Shown here one piece after another: positions 16,201-24,074 of a stretch of DNA of 28,272 nucleotides. Source of the DNA: an uncultured Proteiniphilum sp. (GTDB lineage Bacteria; Bacteroidota; Bacteroidia; Bacteroidales; Dysgonomonadaceae); contig NZ_CALNAT010000101.1 of NCBI RefSeq assembly GCF_937873925.1, forward strand, positions 1 to 28,272, read 5' to 3'. Positions within the stretch are counted from its first letter, which is position 1; each line of letters begins with the position of its first letter. The position numbers and the translations under genes were made by a program. Below the pieces are notes generated by a model. It made no database searches. It was not told the DNA's origin and was given only the letters and a program-made list of their open reading frames with translations.

Positions 16201-16306
16201 TCATCGTTTTTTAGTTGACAATACAAAGGTGGCAATAAAAAGACATTGTACCGTTGTAGTTTTATGGATTTGATTTGTAAGATTTACGGATTGTCGCCGG
16301 CAGTGC

Positions 16307-17128
16307 TTATTTATTCAGCGTTCTTAATGCTTTTCTAGTGATATATTTCGTTTCCTTTGTGTTGCTTTCGGTTTCCCATTGCCTGCATAGTTCTTTTACA
16401 AACTCCGGTTGGGTTTTACTGGCATCATTCAGCCAGTTACCTACGCTATCCTGAACATATTTTGCCTTGTCGGATTTTAATGTTTCCAGTATCGGCAAAC
16501 CTAATTCGGGATTTTGTTTCAGTGCTTCAATGTGTTCACACCAAACTCCACGGGGTCGTGTTGATTCGGTTGTAAATCTTCTGATATTTACATCCTGGTT
16601 GGTTGTCCATCCGGAAAGGATTTCGATACTTTTATCGAGATTCCGGGCAATTTTAGGTCTGATAGCCATCCAGCAAATTTCTCTTACTCCAAAATGTTTG
16701 TCGGCTGCAAATGACTGTATTTGTACAAGCGTTTCGGTTATATTCAGACTTTCATTTTTTCCGATTGTATAGGTTGCCCAACAACGGACAAGGTCGGCAT
16801 TATGATTTGACATGATCATCAGGAACTCTTTATCGTTATTTTTCGATGTCTGTTCAAAAAGTTCCGTTCCAATAGCCTCATTTATTGTGTTGACCGTTTG
16901 TTTTTTTAGCCGGTCTATTTTTGCAAAGACAGGTTTCAGATAGTCAGTCCGTTTATTTTGTTTGAGTAAATTCTCCAATAAAAGTTTTTGGTCAACAGCT
17001 AACCACTCCACAAGATTGGCAGTTTCAATCTGTCCCGCGTTTAATTGTTGTAGAATATCCGCCGAGATGTCTTTTGTCGAACGGGCGCCTTTTCTTTTGG
17101 TTGTTGTCATTTGTGTGTTTTTTCCCAT
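16307..17128 (-). CDS. DNA alkylation repair protein, AlkC/AlkD-like (HEAT-repeat glycosylase family)
   Basis: The 273-residue, all-helical protein matches the HEAT-like repeat glycosylases that remove alkylated bases such as 3-methyladenine. Recognisable parts are: the repeat around CWATYTIGKNESLN, then FGVREICWMAIRPKI, and the strongly conserved VNIRRFTTESTRPRGVW (about 185-201), whose charged and aromatic residues line the DNA-facing groove. I chose ATG 17128 because AAGGAGG lies exactly 7 bases upstream (17136-17142), a near-perfect Shine-Dalgarno that is uncommon in this phylum; ATG 17110 is the alternative. It lies upstream of copA on the same strand, separated by a palindrome, and probably has its own transcript. 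Confidence 0.82.
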   Translation of the reverse strand: MGKNTQMTTTKRKGARSTKDISADILQQLNAGQIETANLVEWLAVDQKLLLENLLKQNKRTDYLKPVFAKIDRLKKQTVNTINEAIGTELFEQTSKNNDKEFLMIMSNHNADLVRCWATYTIGKNESLNITETLVQIQSFAADKHFGVREICWMAIRPKIARNLDKSIEILSGWTTNQDVNIRRFTTESTRPRGVWCEHIEALKQNPELGLPILETLKSDKAKYVQDSVGNWLNDASKTQPEFVKELCRQWETESNTKETKYITRKALRTLNK

Positions 17129-17135
17129 GTTTACC

Positions 17136-17142
17136 CCTCCTT
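17136..17142 (-). promoter_or_regulatory. Strong Shine-Dalgarno sequence for the alkylation-repair gene
   Basis: The minus strand reads AAGGAGG with a 7-base spacer to ATG 17128. It decides the start. Such a site is unusual among the other genes of this window. Confidence 0.7.
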
Positions 17143-17269
17143 GTTTATATTTTTAATTATACCGGAATTGAGTGATTAATTTAATTATTGTAAACAATAA
17201 AGTTACGAAGATATTTGTATTGGTCAAATTGTATGGGATTACTATGAAACTGTGTAAATCTGCTTTTTT

Positions 17270-17297
17270 CTAAACCCATCGAATTCGACGGGTTTAG
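17270..17297. repeat. 28-bp near-perfect palindrome
   Basis: CTAAACCC (17270-17277) pairs with GGGTTTAG (17290-17297), and between them TCGAATTCGA (17279-17288) is itself a perfect palindrome; only the A/C pair at 17278/17289 breaks it. It lies between the DUF3795 gene and the alkylation-repair gene. On the minus strand the arm is followed by A's rather than T's, so it is not a standard terminator. Confidence 0.55.
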
Positions 17298-17355
17298 GAT
17301 TGGGATTAAAATATGGTTTGATGAGTTTGTCATTCTCTATTCTAAAGGGTTCTGA

Positions 17356-17778
17356 TTATTCAGTCACGTTAACCATTTCTTTACAATGTAGGCAAAAATT
17401 ACGGTGAACACTCAAAGTCTTTTGGCAGAATGGACATGTCTGTTTTATAGTTTCTAATTGTAAGAACGTTTCAATTCCATTTGATTGTATTTGCCTCAGA
17501 TTCTCAATCAAACTTGTACGGTAATTTTTTCTGTATCTTGCATCCAGTTGTTTTATTCTTTGGCAAGGAAATCTCGTACAGTCAAAACAAAATTTAGATT
17601 CGGTTTTTTCTAAATGTTCGCAGTTTGCAATTCTGCAAGTGATACAATATTTAGGTTTGTCTTCGGTTCTTTTCCTACAACCCGGACAGGGGTTCTTCTC
17701 ACGTAAATAAGCAATACAGACACCACAACTCATCCCGCATGCGGCGATTAACTCTTTGTGAAAATGAAAGTTCTCCAT
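17356..17778 (-). CDS. DUF3795-family Cys-rich protein
   Basis: From ATG 17778 (MENFHFHKELIAACGMSCGV) the product is 140 residues. It matches DUF3795: CGMSCGVC, then NPCPGCRKR, CITCRIANCEH, and FCFDCTRFPC, followed by a helical YRTSLIENLRQIQSNG segment. A C-terminal zinc ribbon CPFCQKTL...CLHC is added. The many Cys pairs suggest zinc or another metal bound in the cytoplasm; the family has no firmly known function. A start at 17832 would add 18 residues. It follows the HMA-AraC regulator closely in the same direction and is probably co-transcribed with it. Confidence 0.8.
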   Translation of the reverse strand: MENFHFHKELIAACGMSCGVCIAYLREKNPCPGCRKRTEDKPKYCITCRIANCEHLEKTESKFCFDCTRFPCQRIKQLDARYRKNYRTSLIENLRQIQSNGIETFLQLETIKQTCPFCQKTLSVHRNFCLHCKEMVNVTE

Positions 17779-17857
17779 AGCTTTTACAGTTTTCAAGTTG
17801 TTCAACTTTGACGCTAACACGCATATGAGCAAGAGTTAATCTGCTTTACCTACATCA

Positions 17858-18421
17858 TCACACTTCATCTAACGGTTTTCTTTTGTCTTCCCTGATTTGT
17901 TTGAAATGGCTCGGCGTCAGTCCGGTTACTTTTTTGAATTGGTTACTTAAATAGGCAACGCTTGAATAATTGAGGCGGAAGGCAATTTCACTCAAAGATA
18001 ATTCATCGTATACCAATAGTTCTTTTACTTTTTCTATTTTCTGAGCGATGAAATATTTCTCGATGGTGGTGCCTTCCACTTCCGAGAACAGGTTGGACAG
18101 ATAGTTATAGTCGTGGTGTAATTCACTGCTCAACAACTCCGACAGGTTGGTTTTGGTATTGTTATCCTGATGATGCACAAGGTCGATAATGATGTTTTTG
18201 ATCTTTTCGATGATCCTGCTCTTTTTATCATCAATAACCTGAAAACCCAATGGGATCAAGACTTCTTCTATTTGCTTTTTTTCTTCGGATGTGGGCTCTT
18301 TGCCGAGCGTTACTTCACCAAGCCTGACACTTTTTACGTCTAAACTCAGTTTTTCCAATTCATTCTTCACCACCATGATACAGCGGTTGCAGACCATATT
18401 TTTAATAAAAAGGGTATTCAT
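17858..18421 (-). CDS. AraC-family regulator with an N-terminal HMA-like CxxC metal-binding domain
   Basis: From ATG 18421 (MNTLFIKNMVCNRCIMVVKN) the protein has 187 residues. Residues 1-65 form a small HMA-like domain with MVCNRC (C11, C14), the type of site that binds soft metals such as Cu(I). Residues 95-180 are a complete AraC helix-turn-helix pair: YNYLSNLFSEVEGTTIEKYF and LSLSEIAFRLNYSSVAYLSN, then QFKKVTGLTPSHFKQIR. It lacks the usual cupin sensor, so metal binding directly coupled to DNA binding is the obvious inference. Targets may be copA, the czc operon, or itself; a 12-bp palindrome sits just above its -7 box. The frame from 18454 adds 11 residues that break the start of the HMA strand. 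Confidence 0.85.
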   Translation of the reverse strand: MNTLFIKNMVCNRCIMVVKNELEKLSLDVKSVRLGEVTLGKEPTSEEKKQIEEVLIPLGFQVIDDKKSRIIEKIKNIIIDLVHHQDNNTKTNLSELLSSELHHDYNYLSNLFSEVEGTTIEKYFIAQKIEKVKELLVYDELSLSEIAFRLNYSSVAYLSNQFKKVTGLTPSHFKQIREDKRKPLDEV

Positions 18422-18458
18422 CGTTGTTCCCTGTTTATAGTTATATAAATCCAATAGG

Positions 18459-18478
18459 CAAATTTACGATTTAAATCG
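18459..18478 (-). promoter_or_regulatory. -7 box and adjacent palindrome upstream of the HMA-AraC gene
   Basis: The minus strand reads TAAATTTG (18459-18466), matching TAnnTTTG. Directly upstream is the perfect 12-bp palindrome CGATTTAAATCG (18467-18478), placed where a repressor or activator would contact the promoter. The distance to ATG 18421 is about 38 bases. Confidence 0.5.
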
Positions 18479-18580
18479 GAGGAGTCAGGCTTCTTGCCGT
18501 TTAATTGAATCTGTTATCTCCAAGCACTATTCAATTCTTTACTAACGAATTTTGTGCACATTGTGCTTGATATTATACAA

Positions 18581-18618
18581 TCAACAATGGTGATGATAAG
18601 CATCATCACCATTGTTGA
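18581..18618. terminator. Very stable hairpin downstream of the alcohol dehydrogenase gene
   Basis: A 17-bp perfect stem, TCAACAATGGTGATGAT (18581-18597) with its exact complement at 18602-18618, encloses a 4-base loop. It lies 27 bases after the dehydrogenase stop. No U-tract follows on the minus strand, so transcript stabilisation or 3'-end protection is as likely as termination. Confidence 0.6.
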
Positions 18619-18645
18619 ATAATTAAAAGAGCCGGCACTTCTGGC

Positions 18646-19701
18646 TTAACCCTTTAAAGAAGTCATATCAATTACAAAACGATATTTTACATCGCCCTTC
18701 AGCAGCCGTTCGTAGGCGGTGTTGATATCCTGTATATTGATGAGTTCGATATCCGCCGTAATATTGTGTTTGCCACAGAAATCGAGCATTTCCTGTGTTT
18801 CCTTAATGCTTCCGATGGTTGAGCCGGCAAAGTTTTTCCGGGCAGGGATCAGGCTGAATGCTGCAATGGGCAGTGGATGTTCGGGTGCCCCCACCAATGC
18901 CAGTGTGCCATCCACTTTCAGAAGGCTCAGATAGGCATTCACATCATGTTGTGCCGAAACGCAATCCAATATAAAGTGCAGCGTGTTGGTATTGGCTCTC
19001 ATCTGTGCTTTGTCTGTCGACAGAATGACATCGTCAGCCCCTAACCGTTTGGCATCGGCTACTTTCGACGGTGAAGTGGTAATGACTACTACATAAGCTC
19101 CCATCGCTTTTGCCAGTTTTACACCCATATGTCCCAATCCGCCGATACCGACAATCCCGACTTTGTGTCCGGGCCCTATATTCCAATGTTTCAAGGGCGA
19201 CCAGGTGGTTACTCCTGCGCAGAGCAAAGGTGCGGTAGCTGCCAAGTCAAGGTTTTCGGGTACACGTAACATGAAATCTTCATCCACTACCATACGTTCC
19301 GAATAGCCACCGAACGTCTGCCGGTTCAGGTGTTTATCGTGACCGTTATATGTCTGGATATTTCCGTTCTCGCAATACTGCTCGCTTCCCTTTCGGCACT
19401 GCTCACATTCCCGGCAACTATCCACCATACAGCCCACGGCGGCAAGGTCGCCTACTTTGAACTTGGTAACATTGTCGCCTACCTTTGTAATTCGTCCCAC
19501 GATTTCATGCCCCGGAACATTGGGGTATATGGTGCCGTGCCATTCATTCCTTGCCGTATGCAGATCGGAATGGCAAACGCCGCAAAATAGAATATCAATC
19601 TCTACATCTTTTGCCGTTACTTCCCGGCGGTCGATGGTCATCTGTTGTAAGTCCGCTTCAGGCGCTTCCGTGCCGAATGCTTTTACTGAAAATGTATTCA
19701 T
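18646..19701 (-). CDS. Zinc-dependent NAD(P) alcohol dehydrogenase (YahK/cinnamyl-alcohol type)
   Basis: This 351-residue medium-chain dehydrogenase interconverts alcohols and aldehydes with NADP(H) or NAD(H). Catalytic zinc ligands appear in GVCHSDLH and the GHE motif (PGHEIVGRITKVGDNV); the structural zinc lobe is CRECEQCRKGSEQYC. The nucleotide fold reads VGIVGIGGLGHMGVKLAKAM. The closing part (LLKGDVKYRFVID) is typical of the YahK/AdhC group, which reduces a wide range of aldehydes. It follows the SDR gene by about 85 bases in the same direction, so an aldehyde-detoxifying pair is plausible. Actual substrates are unknown. Confidence 0.92.
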   Translation of the reverse strand: MNTFSVKAFGTEAPEADLQQMTIDRREVTAKDVEIDILFCGVCHSDLHTARNEWHGTIYPNVPGHEIVGRITKVGDNVTKFKVGDLAAVGCMVDSCRECEQCRKGSEQYCENGNIQTYNGHDKHLNRQTFGGYSERMVVDEDFMLRVPENLDLAATAPLLCAGVTTWSPLKHWNIGPGHKVGIVGIGGLGHMGVKLAKAMGAYVVVITTSPSKVADAKRLGADDVILSTDKAQMRANTNTLHFILDCVSAQHDVNAYLSLLKVDGTLALVGAPEHPLPIAAFSLIPARKNFAGSTIGSIKETQEMLDFCGKHNITADIELINIQDINTAYERLLKGDVKYRFVIDMTSLKG

Positions 19702-19785
19702 AATTTGATGTTTTTATTGTTTGACGGAATATTTTAATTCTTAGGGTTTAATTCCCTGCCACTTACGACGGAGAAGTTCATTCTA

Positions 19786-20520
19786 TTATCCGGGAAATGA
19801 AATACCGGTAATCTCTTGACATAATACCATAAATCTTTCCTGTAGTGAAAAGTTATCGGCTTCAGGGTGGGAACGTTCTGCTTTCTGATGAAAGAAATAA
19901 TGACCGCTTACTTTAGCCCGCTCATCATCGCTTGTGGCAAGCCACACCTGCGTTTCATATCCTTTTTGCAGGTCATCGGGTGCACTACTGCCTCCCATTT
20001 TTGTAGGAACCCAGCCGGGATTTACGCTGTTGGCATACACATCCGTCCATTTTCGAGCAACGACCTTACAGAGCATCAAAATGTGCAGTTTACTATCGGA
20101 ATAGTTTATCCGCTCCACATTGGTTTTGAAATATTCGAGCTTTGGCTGCCCTTGCAGGTGCATAGACGAAGTGAGGTAAATCAGTCGTTTTGGCTTTTGT
20201 ATCAAGCACGTAAGAATATAAGGGGCCAATACATTCACCTTGAAGATCTGCTGTCCCGATGCGTTGTAAACGCCCGCATTATGAATGATAGCATCAAACG
20301 TTCCCAATTTATTCACTTCTCCGGCAAGTGCTTTTGTCTCTTCAATGCTCAATAAATCACCTGTCAAAACAGCTTCTGCACCTTCTGTTTTTTTAAGTGT
20401 ATCTTCTTTCCGTTTTGTATTGCGTGCGTGCAAAACAACCTGATGCCCTTGGTCTATCAATGCTTTTGCAGCCAATAGTCCAAGTCCGTCCGAAGAGCCT
20501 GTGATAAATATTCTTGCCAT
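19786..20520 (-). CDS. Short-chain dehydrogenase/reductase (SDR)
   Basis: This 244-residue cytoplasmic oxidoreductase has the SDR cofactor motif ITGSSDGLGLLAAKALIDQG, where HARN after strand 2 suggests NADP(H). It also has the structural NAG motif (IIHNAGVYN), the catalytic Ser region (IYLTSSMHL) and the YxxxK pair (YSDSK). PGWVPTKMGG is the substrate-loop proline region. The length and motifs are complete. It lies upstream of the alcohol dehydrogenase. Its substrate is not readable. Confidence 0.9.
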   Translation of the reverse strand: MARIFITGSSDGLGLLAAKALIDQGHQVVLHARNTKRKEDTLKKTEGAEAVLTGDLLSIEETKALAGEVNKLGTFDAIIHNAGVYNASGQQIFKVNVLAPYILTCLIQKPKRLIYLTSSMHLQGQPKLEYFKTNVERINYSDSKLHILMLCKVVARKWTDVYANSVNPGWVPTKMGGSSAPDDLQKGYETQVWLATSDDERAKVSGHYFFHQKAERSHPEADNFSLQERFMVLCQEITGISFPG

Positions 20521-20609
20521 TTAATTAATATCTATTTCTAATTGCGGTTGAGTCAGGTTTCTATCCTCTCTTTTCCGTTCTTTTCCGTCGAGGTTTTTTT
20601 CTTATAAAA

Positions 20610-20617
20610 CAAAAATA
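20610..20617 (-). promoter_or_regulatory. Likely -7 box for the SDR-ADH pair
   Basis: The minus strand reads TATTTTTG, a TAnnTTTG match about 90 bases upstream of the SDR start. No confident -33 element is seen. Confidence 0.4.
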
Positions 20618-20785
20618 GCAAAAGTTTCTTTGAGGTGAGACCTTGTTGTCAATTTATTCTAAGTATGTCGTTTTATATCTATTTCGGATGCTCTTTGAAA
20701 AAGCGTTTCAATTTGTCAAATGGAGCCAGTCCTTTGGTGTTGTCGTACAAATCTACTTTCTTGTTTTTTTGATTACAAGGCAAAA

Positions 20786-20823
20786 TTAAAAAACAAACCT
20801 CTTAAAGGTATTGCTGAGAGGTT
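20786..20823 (-). terminator. Intrinsic terminator downstream of the toxin-antitoxin pair
   Basis: On the minus strand AACCTCT (20823-20817) pairs with AGAGGTT (20802-20796) across a 14-base loop. It is followed by TG and a run of T's. It lies 72 bases after the toxin stop and fits a rho-independent terminator. Confidence 0.6.
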
Positions 20824-20894
20824 CAAATTACTTTGCTCTAAGGCTCAATTGTTTTTCATGAAGATTTAATTTTTTGGGAACTTATAGATCAGTG

Positions 20895-21149
20895 TTATTC
20901 ATAATGGCCTTTGGCTGAGAGGATAAATACGGTGTTTGCTACTACTTCATAAATTAGTCTGTGTTCTTTATTCATTCGTCTTGACCACATTCCCGACAAA
21001 TTATGCTTTAAAGGCTCTGGTCTACCGGTTCCGGTAAATGGATGTTCTGTCAATTCTTCCAAGTAATTTTTTGAGAATGATTTTATTACCTGTCTTTTTG
21101 TGAAAATCAATGTCTTTGCTTTAGCCGTAAAATCTAAATGATAAGCCAT
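20895..21149 (-). CDS. yoeB: YoeB/Txe-family toxin (ribosome-dependent mRNA interferase)
   Basis: This 84-residue RelE-superfamily toxin would cut mRNA in the ribosome when free of its antitoxin. It shows the YoeB core HPFTGTGRPEPLKHNLSG, then WSRRMNKEHRLIYEV and the end SAKGHYE. The residues matching the catalytic set of E. coli YoeB are E45, R64, H82 and Y83. The N-terminal third (residues 10-30) is less typical than usual for the family. It begins one base after the stop of the antitoxin gene, the standard antitoxin-first arrangement. Confidence 0.9.
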   Translation of the reverse strand: MAYHLDFTAKAKTLIFTKRQVIKSFSKNYLEELTEHPFTGTGRPEPLKHNLSGMWSRRMNKEHRLIYEVVANTVFILSAKGHYE

Positions 21150-21150
21150 A

Positions 21151-21372
21151 TTATAAATCCAAAAATACTTTCAGATTTTCTTTCTTTACCCTAGTTGTTT
21201 TTCTGTCTTTTGCTTGCTGTCTGCTTTGCAAAACCTTTTCTACAAATTCAGGGTTGTAAGGGCTTTGTTCTTTGGAAAGCTCAAATTTTATTTTCAATGC
21301 TTTCATAAAAGCCTTTAGGGCTTCAATTTGGGAAGCATCATCGGTATATGCCTTTATGTTGATTGATTTCAT
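21151..21372 (-). CDS. DUF2683-family antitoxin
   Basis: This 73-residue protein (MKSINIKAYTDDASQIEALK, then AFMKALKIKFELSKEQSPYN, PEFVEKVLQSRQQ) matches DUF2683, the usual partner of YoeB/RelE-type toxins in Bacteroidota. The N-terminal strand and helix would be the DNA-binding/dimerising part, and the C-terminal charged helix the toxin-wrapping part. The pair probably represses its own promoter; none was clearly seen upstream. Confidence 0.85.
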   Translation of the reverse strand: MKSINIKAYTDDASQIEALKAFMKALKIKFELSKEQSPYNPEFVEKVLQSRQQAKDRKTTRVKKENLKVFLDL

Positions 21373-21493
21373 TTGAGTATTTTTTATTATTTGTATAAAT
21401 CCTTATGTCACTTCAATATAGCAGAGATAATGATTCCAAACTGAATTGCGCAAAGGATGGGTATTAAAATGCCAAATACAAAACGGCCTCCCG

Positions 21494-21916
21494 TTATTCT
21501 CTCTCCGCAAGTTCTTTCAGTTTTTTGTTCATTTCGTTAAATCCATTTATCGTTTTTTCGGGATTAAATAACCCTGCGAAAATACCTTTAAATTGTTCAC
21601 TTTGCACAAATGTCACCGTTCCGTTTTTGTTCTCTCTCAGCTCAAATGTATGTTCTCCGTCGAATAGTCCTTTGAACAGTACTGTTCCTAACCATTTTAA
21701 TTTTTGGTTTTCCTGTCTTGTGAGGATTGTCGGTTTGAATGTCATTGTTTTTCCACCCGGAGGAGTTAGTTTCACGGTTATTTTGTTTCCCTCTTCTGGC
21801 TCTACGGAGGTGATGAATGGGTTCCAATTCGGATAATTCTCAAAATCGGTGAGGATTACCCATACTTTTTCGGCTCTTGCATGGATAATTATTTCTGTCC
21901 TGATTTCTTTTGCCAT
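21494..21916 (-). CDS. SRPBCC-domain protein (START/Bet v1-like)
   Basis: This 140-residue single-domain protein has the helix-grip layout of SRPBCC polyketide-cyclase/AHSA1-like proteins. Features are IHARAEKVWVILTDFENYPN with NPFITSV, a central beta-sheet (KLTPPGGKTMTFKPTILTR), and the long C-terminal helix (EKTINGFNEMNKKLKELAE). It would bind a hydrophobic ligand in a deep pocket; the ligand is unknown. No signal peptide. It stands alone between the toxin-antitoxin pair and the ABC-F gene. Confidence 0.85.
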   Translation of the reverse strand: MAKEIRTEIIIHARAEKVWVILTDFENYPNWNPFITSVEPEEGNKITVKLTPPGGKTMTFKPTILTRQENQKLKWLGTVLFKGLFDGEHTFELRENKNGTVTFVQSEQFKGIFAGLFNPEKTINGFNEMNKKLKELAERE

Positions 21917-22090
21917 GATCGTTATATTAAAAGTGAATGATAGTAGAAGTATAAGTTTCCCTATATTTATCCAAATTCATAAAAACATAGGATACCTCAT
22001 TTATCCTTATCCAGTGCAATTTATCATAAAAATTCAACACAGCAAAAAACGGCCTCGGTTAAAATTTATTATTAAAGTTTCTTATGGAGT

Positions 22091-23692
22091 TTATTTATTG
22101 ATATTTAACTCGATTACCCTTTCAATATTTATTTGCTCCAGAAATATTTCATCGTGGGAAATTACGAGCAATGTTCCTTTATATTCGTTAATGGCTTTGG
22201 TCAGTATCTCAATGTTTTGGATATCGAGGTTGTTGGTCGGCTCGTCCAAAACAATAATATCAGGCGATTGATCGGTGATGCTTAAACAGCACAACATTAA
22301 CCGCATTCTCTCTCCACCACTCAAAGTGGCGCAGGGTTTGTCCCAATCTTCTTTCGTAAACAAAAAACGATTCAACCTGATTTTTATTTCGTGTTCATGC
22401 AAAGCGGACGTATTAAACTGTTGTGCCTGTTCGTAAATTTTCAGCTTATTGTTTATCGGGGAATAATCCTGGTCAATGTAAACGGACCTGCTTTCCGTAA
22501 CAGCTACGGTACCGGTTTGTGGTGTGAGATTTCCGAGAATTATGTTGATCAAAGTTGTTTTCCCCGAACCATTTGAGCCTTTTATGGCTATTCGTTCGCC
22601 GCTTGTGATTTGTAAACTTAAAGGTTCGTTCCATATATATTCTTTGTGTTCATAGCTGAAATTGATGCCAGATGCCTTGAACAGTATTTTCCCTTCATGC
22701 AATCCTGAATAGTCGAATCCGAACTTCATCTTGCCGGTTTCCGGTAGGAAGGAACGCAACTCCTGCAACTCCTGCGAAATATTTCCTGCCTTCTCCGAGT
22801 GCGTACCCTCGATTTTGGCAGTACTTTTTTCTGCACTGTTTCTCCACGTATTGGCAACTATCTTGGGCAGTCCTGCTTTCCCCAGATTCTTTTTTGCACG
22901 TGCATCCAATTTTTGCCGGCGTTCGATCGTTTCACGTTCTTTTTCCCTGGCTTTTTTCAACGCTTTCTCCTTGCTTTGAATGTCTTGGGCTAAAGCGTTG
23001 GCTTTTATCTGTTTTTGCTCGTTGTAAAAATCATAATTACCACCATAAACGGTTATTCCCTGTCTGCTTAGCTCACAAACCATATTCAAATGGTTCAATA
23101 ACTTACGGTCGTGACTGACGACGATCATAGTACATTTTGTGTTTTGTATAAAGTCATACAGGCATTGCCTCCCTGAAATATCCAGATGATTGCTCGGTTC
23201 GTCTGATAATACCAGTTCAGGTTGATGAATGGAAATACCGGCCAAAAAGATCTTTGTTTTTTGTCCTCCGCTTAATGTTTCTATTTTTTGTGATAGATCC
23301 AGGCCGCTCAATTGCCATTCGTTTAATGCTGTGGTACAACGTTCCTCGATTGTCCAGTCGTCGTTAAGCAGATCATAGTTTTTTTCGGAAACATTTCCAT
23401 TCAGTATTTCGTGTAGCGCTTTCAATTTTTGGGTTACTCCCAATGCATCAGCGATTGTCAGGTGATCGTACTGCCCGAAAATTTGAGGGATATAATACGG
23501 TTTCGTATCCGTTTTCAGCATTCCGTCCGAGGGTTGTAATTCTCCTGCAATGATCCTTAGCAGTGTGGTTTTTCCCGCACCGTTGTTTCCGATCAGTGCA
23601 ATTTTTTCATTTGGATTAACGATGAGGTTGATGTTGCTGAACAATAGATTCTTATCGAGGTGTGTATAGGATAGGTTTTGAATAGTAAGCAT
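22091..23692 (-). CDS. ABC-F family ATPase (ribosome-associated)
   Basis: This 533-residue soluble protein has two ABC cassettes and no membrane segments, the mark of ABC-F translation or ribosome-protection factors. Cassette 1 has Walker A GNNGAGKT (35-42), signature LSGGQ and Walker B LVLSDEPSNHLD. Cassette 2 has GSNGSGKT, LSGGE and IIVLDEPTNNLD. Between them a charged helical linker (KEKALKKAREKERETIERRQ onward) forms the P-site tRNA interaction motif. The acidic-to-Ser change at the first Walker B (SDEP) is unusual. Some relatives give antibiotic resistance; a plain translation factor is equally possible. A promoter and leader pairing lie upstream. Confidence 0.9.
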   Translation of the reverse strand: MLTIQNLSYTHLDKNLLFSNINLIVNPNEKIALIGNNGAGKTTLLRIIAGELQPSDGMLKTDTKPYYIPQIFGQYDHLTIADALGVTQKLKALHEILNGNVSEKNYDLLNDDWTIEERCTTALNEWQLSGLDLSQKIETLSGGQKTKIFLAGISIHQPELVLSDEPSNHLDISGRQCLYDFIQNTKCTMIVVSHDRKLLNHLNMVCELSRQGITVYGGNYDFYNEQKQIKANALAQDIQSKEKALKKAREKERETIERRQKLDARAKKNLGKAGLPKIVANTWRNSAEKSTAKIEGTHSEKAGNISQELQELRSFLPETGKMKFGFDYSGLHEGKILFKASGINFSYEHKEYIWNEPLSLQITSGERIAIKGSNGSGKTTLINIILGNLTPQTGTVAVTESRSVYIDQDYSPINNKLKIYEQAQQFNTSALHEHEIKIRLNRFLFTKEDWDKPCATLSGGERMRLMLCCLSITDQSPDIIVLDEPTNNLDIQNIEILTKAINEYKGTLLVISHDEIFLEQINIERVIELNINK

Positions 23693-23772
23693 AATTTCTT
23701 TCTTTTAGGAGATGAATAAATCCAACAAACCGTTTTCACGATTTGCCTTTTTAAAAGCCTGAAAGAAATTAT
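23691..23772 (-). promoter_or_regulatory. Inverted repeat in the ABC-F leader that would cover the start codon
   Basis: In the mRNA, ATAATTTCTTTC (23772-23761) can pair perfectly with GAAAGAAATTAT (23702-23691), whose last two bases are the AT of the ATG start codon. A 12-bp hairpin would close the initiation region. This is the architecture of translational attenuation seen ahead of some ABC-F genes, but no clear leader peptide was identified. Confidence 0.5.
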
Positions 23773-23812
23773 TTTATCACATTTTCGCTTACTTACTTAT
23801 TGTTTTGTCCTG

Positions 23813-23820
23813 CAAAGATA
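23813..23820 (-). promoter_or_regulatory. -7 promoter box of the ABC-F gene
   Basis: The minus strand reads TATCTTTG, a perfect TAnnTTTG match. Transcription from here would give a leader of about 110 bases containing the start-codon hairpin. Confidence 0.6.
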
Positions 23821-24074
23821 GTGCTTTTTTGTTTTAAATTAAGTGATGTTTCTTTTTGATACTTCCACCCGAATCTCAAAATTGCCGTTCGTTTCTATAA
23901 TTTGATCGTATTTGGATTTTTTCGATTTATATACCCTTACCGGGATTAGACTTCATCTATTTTGTACGTACAATATATGAATTTTGTACGGATATTCAAA
24001 TTTCTACCTTAATGTCTTTATTTCGGCGGTTCAATATATTATTCGTCAAATTACAAAAATCATACCTCTCCCTA

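Larger units (their letters stand above)
20521..20894 (-). other. Intergenic region with an unassigned C-terminal gene tail
   Basis: Besides the SDR promoter and the terminator at 20786-20823, the minus strand holds an open tail ending at TAG 20679-20681. It reads VDLYDNTKGLAPFDKLKRFF followed by KEHPK, with no start codon. It looks protein-like and is probably debris of a lost gene, but I cannot assign it. Confidence 0.35.
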
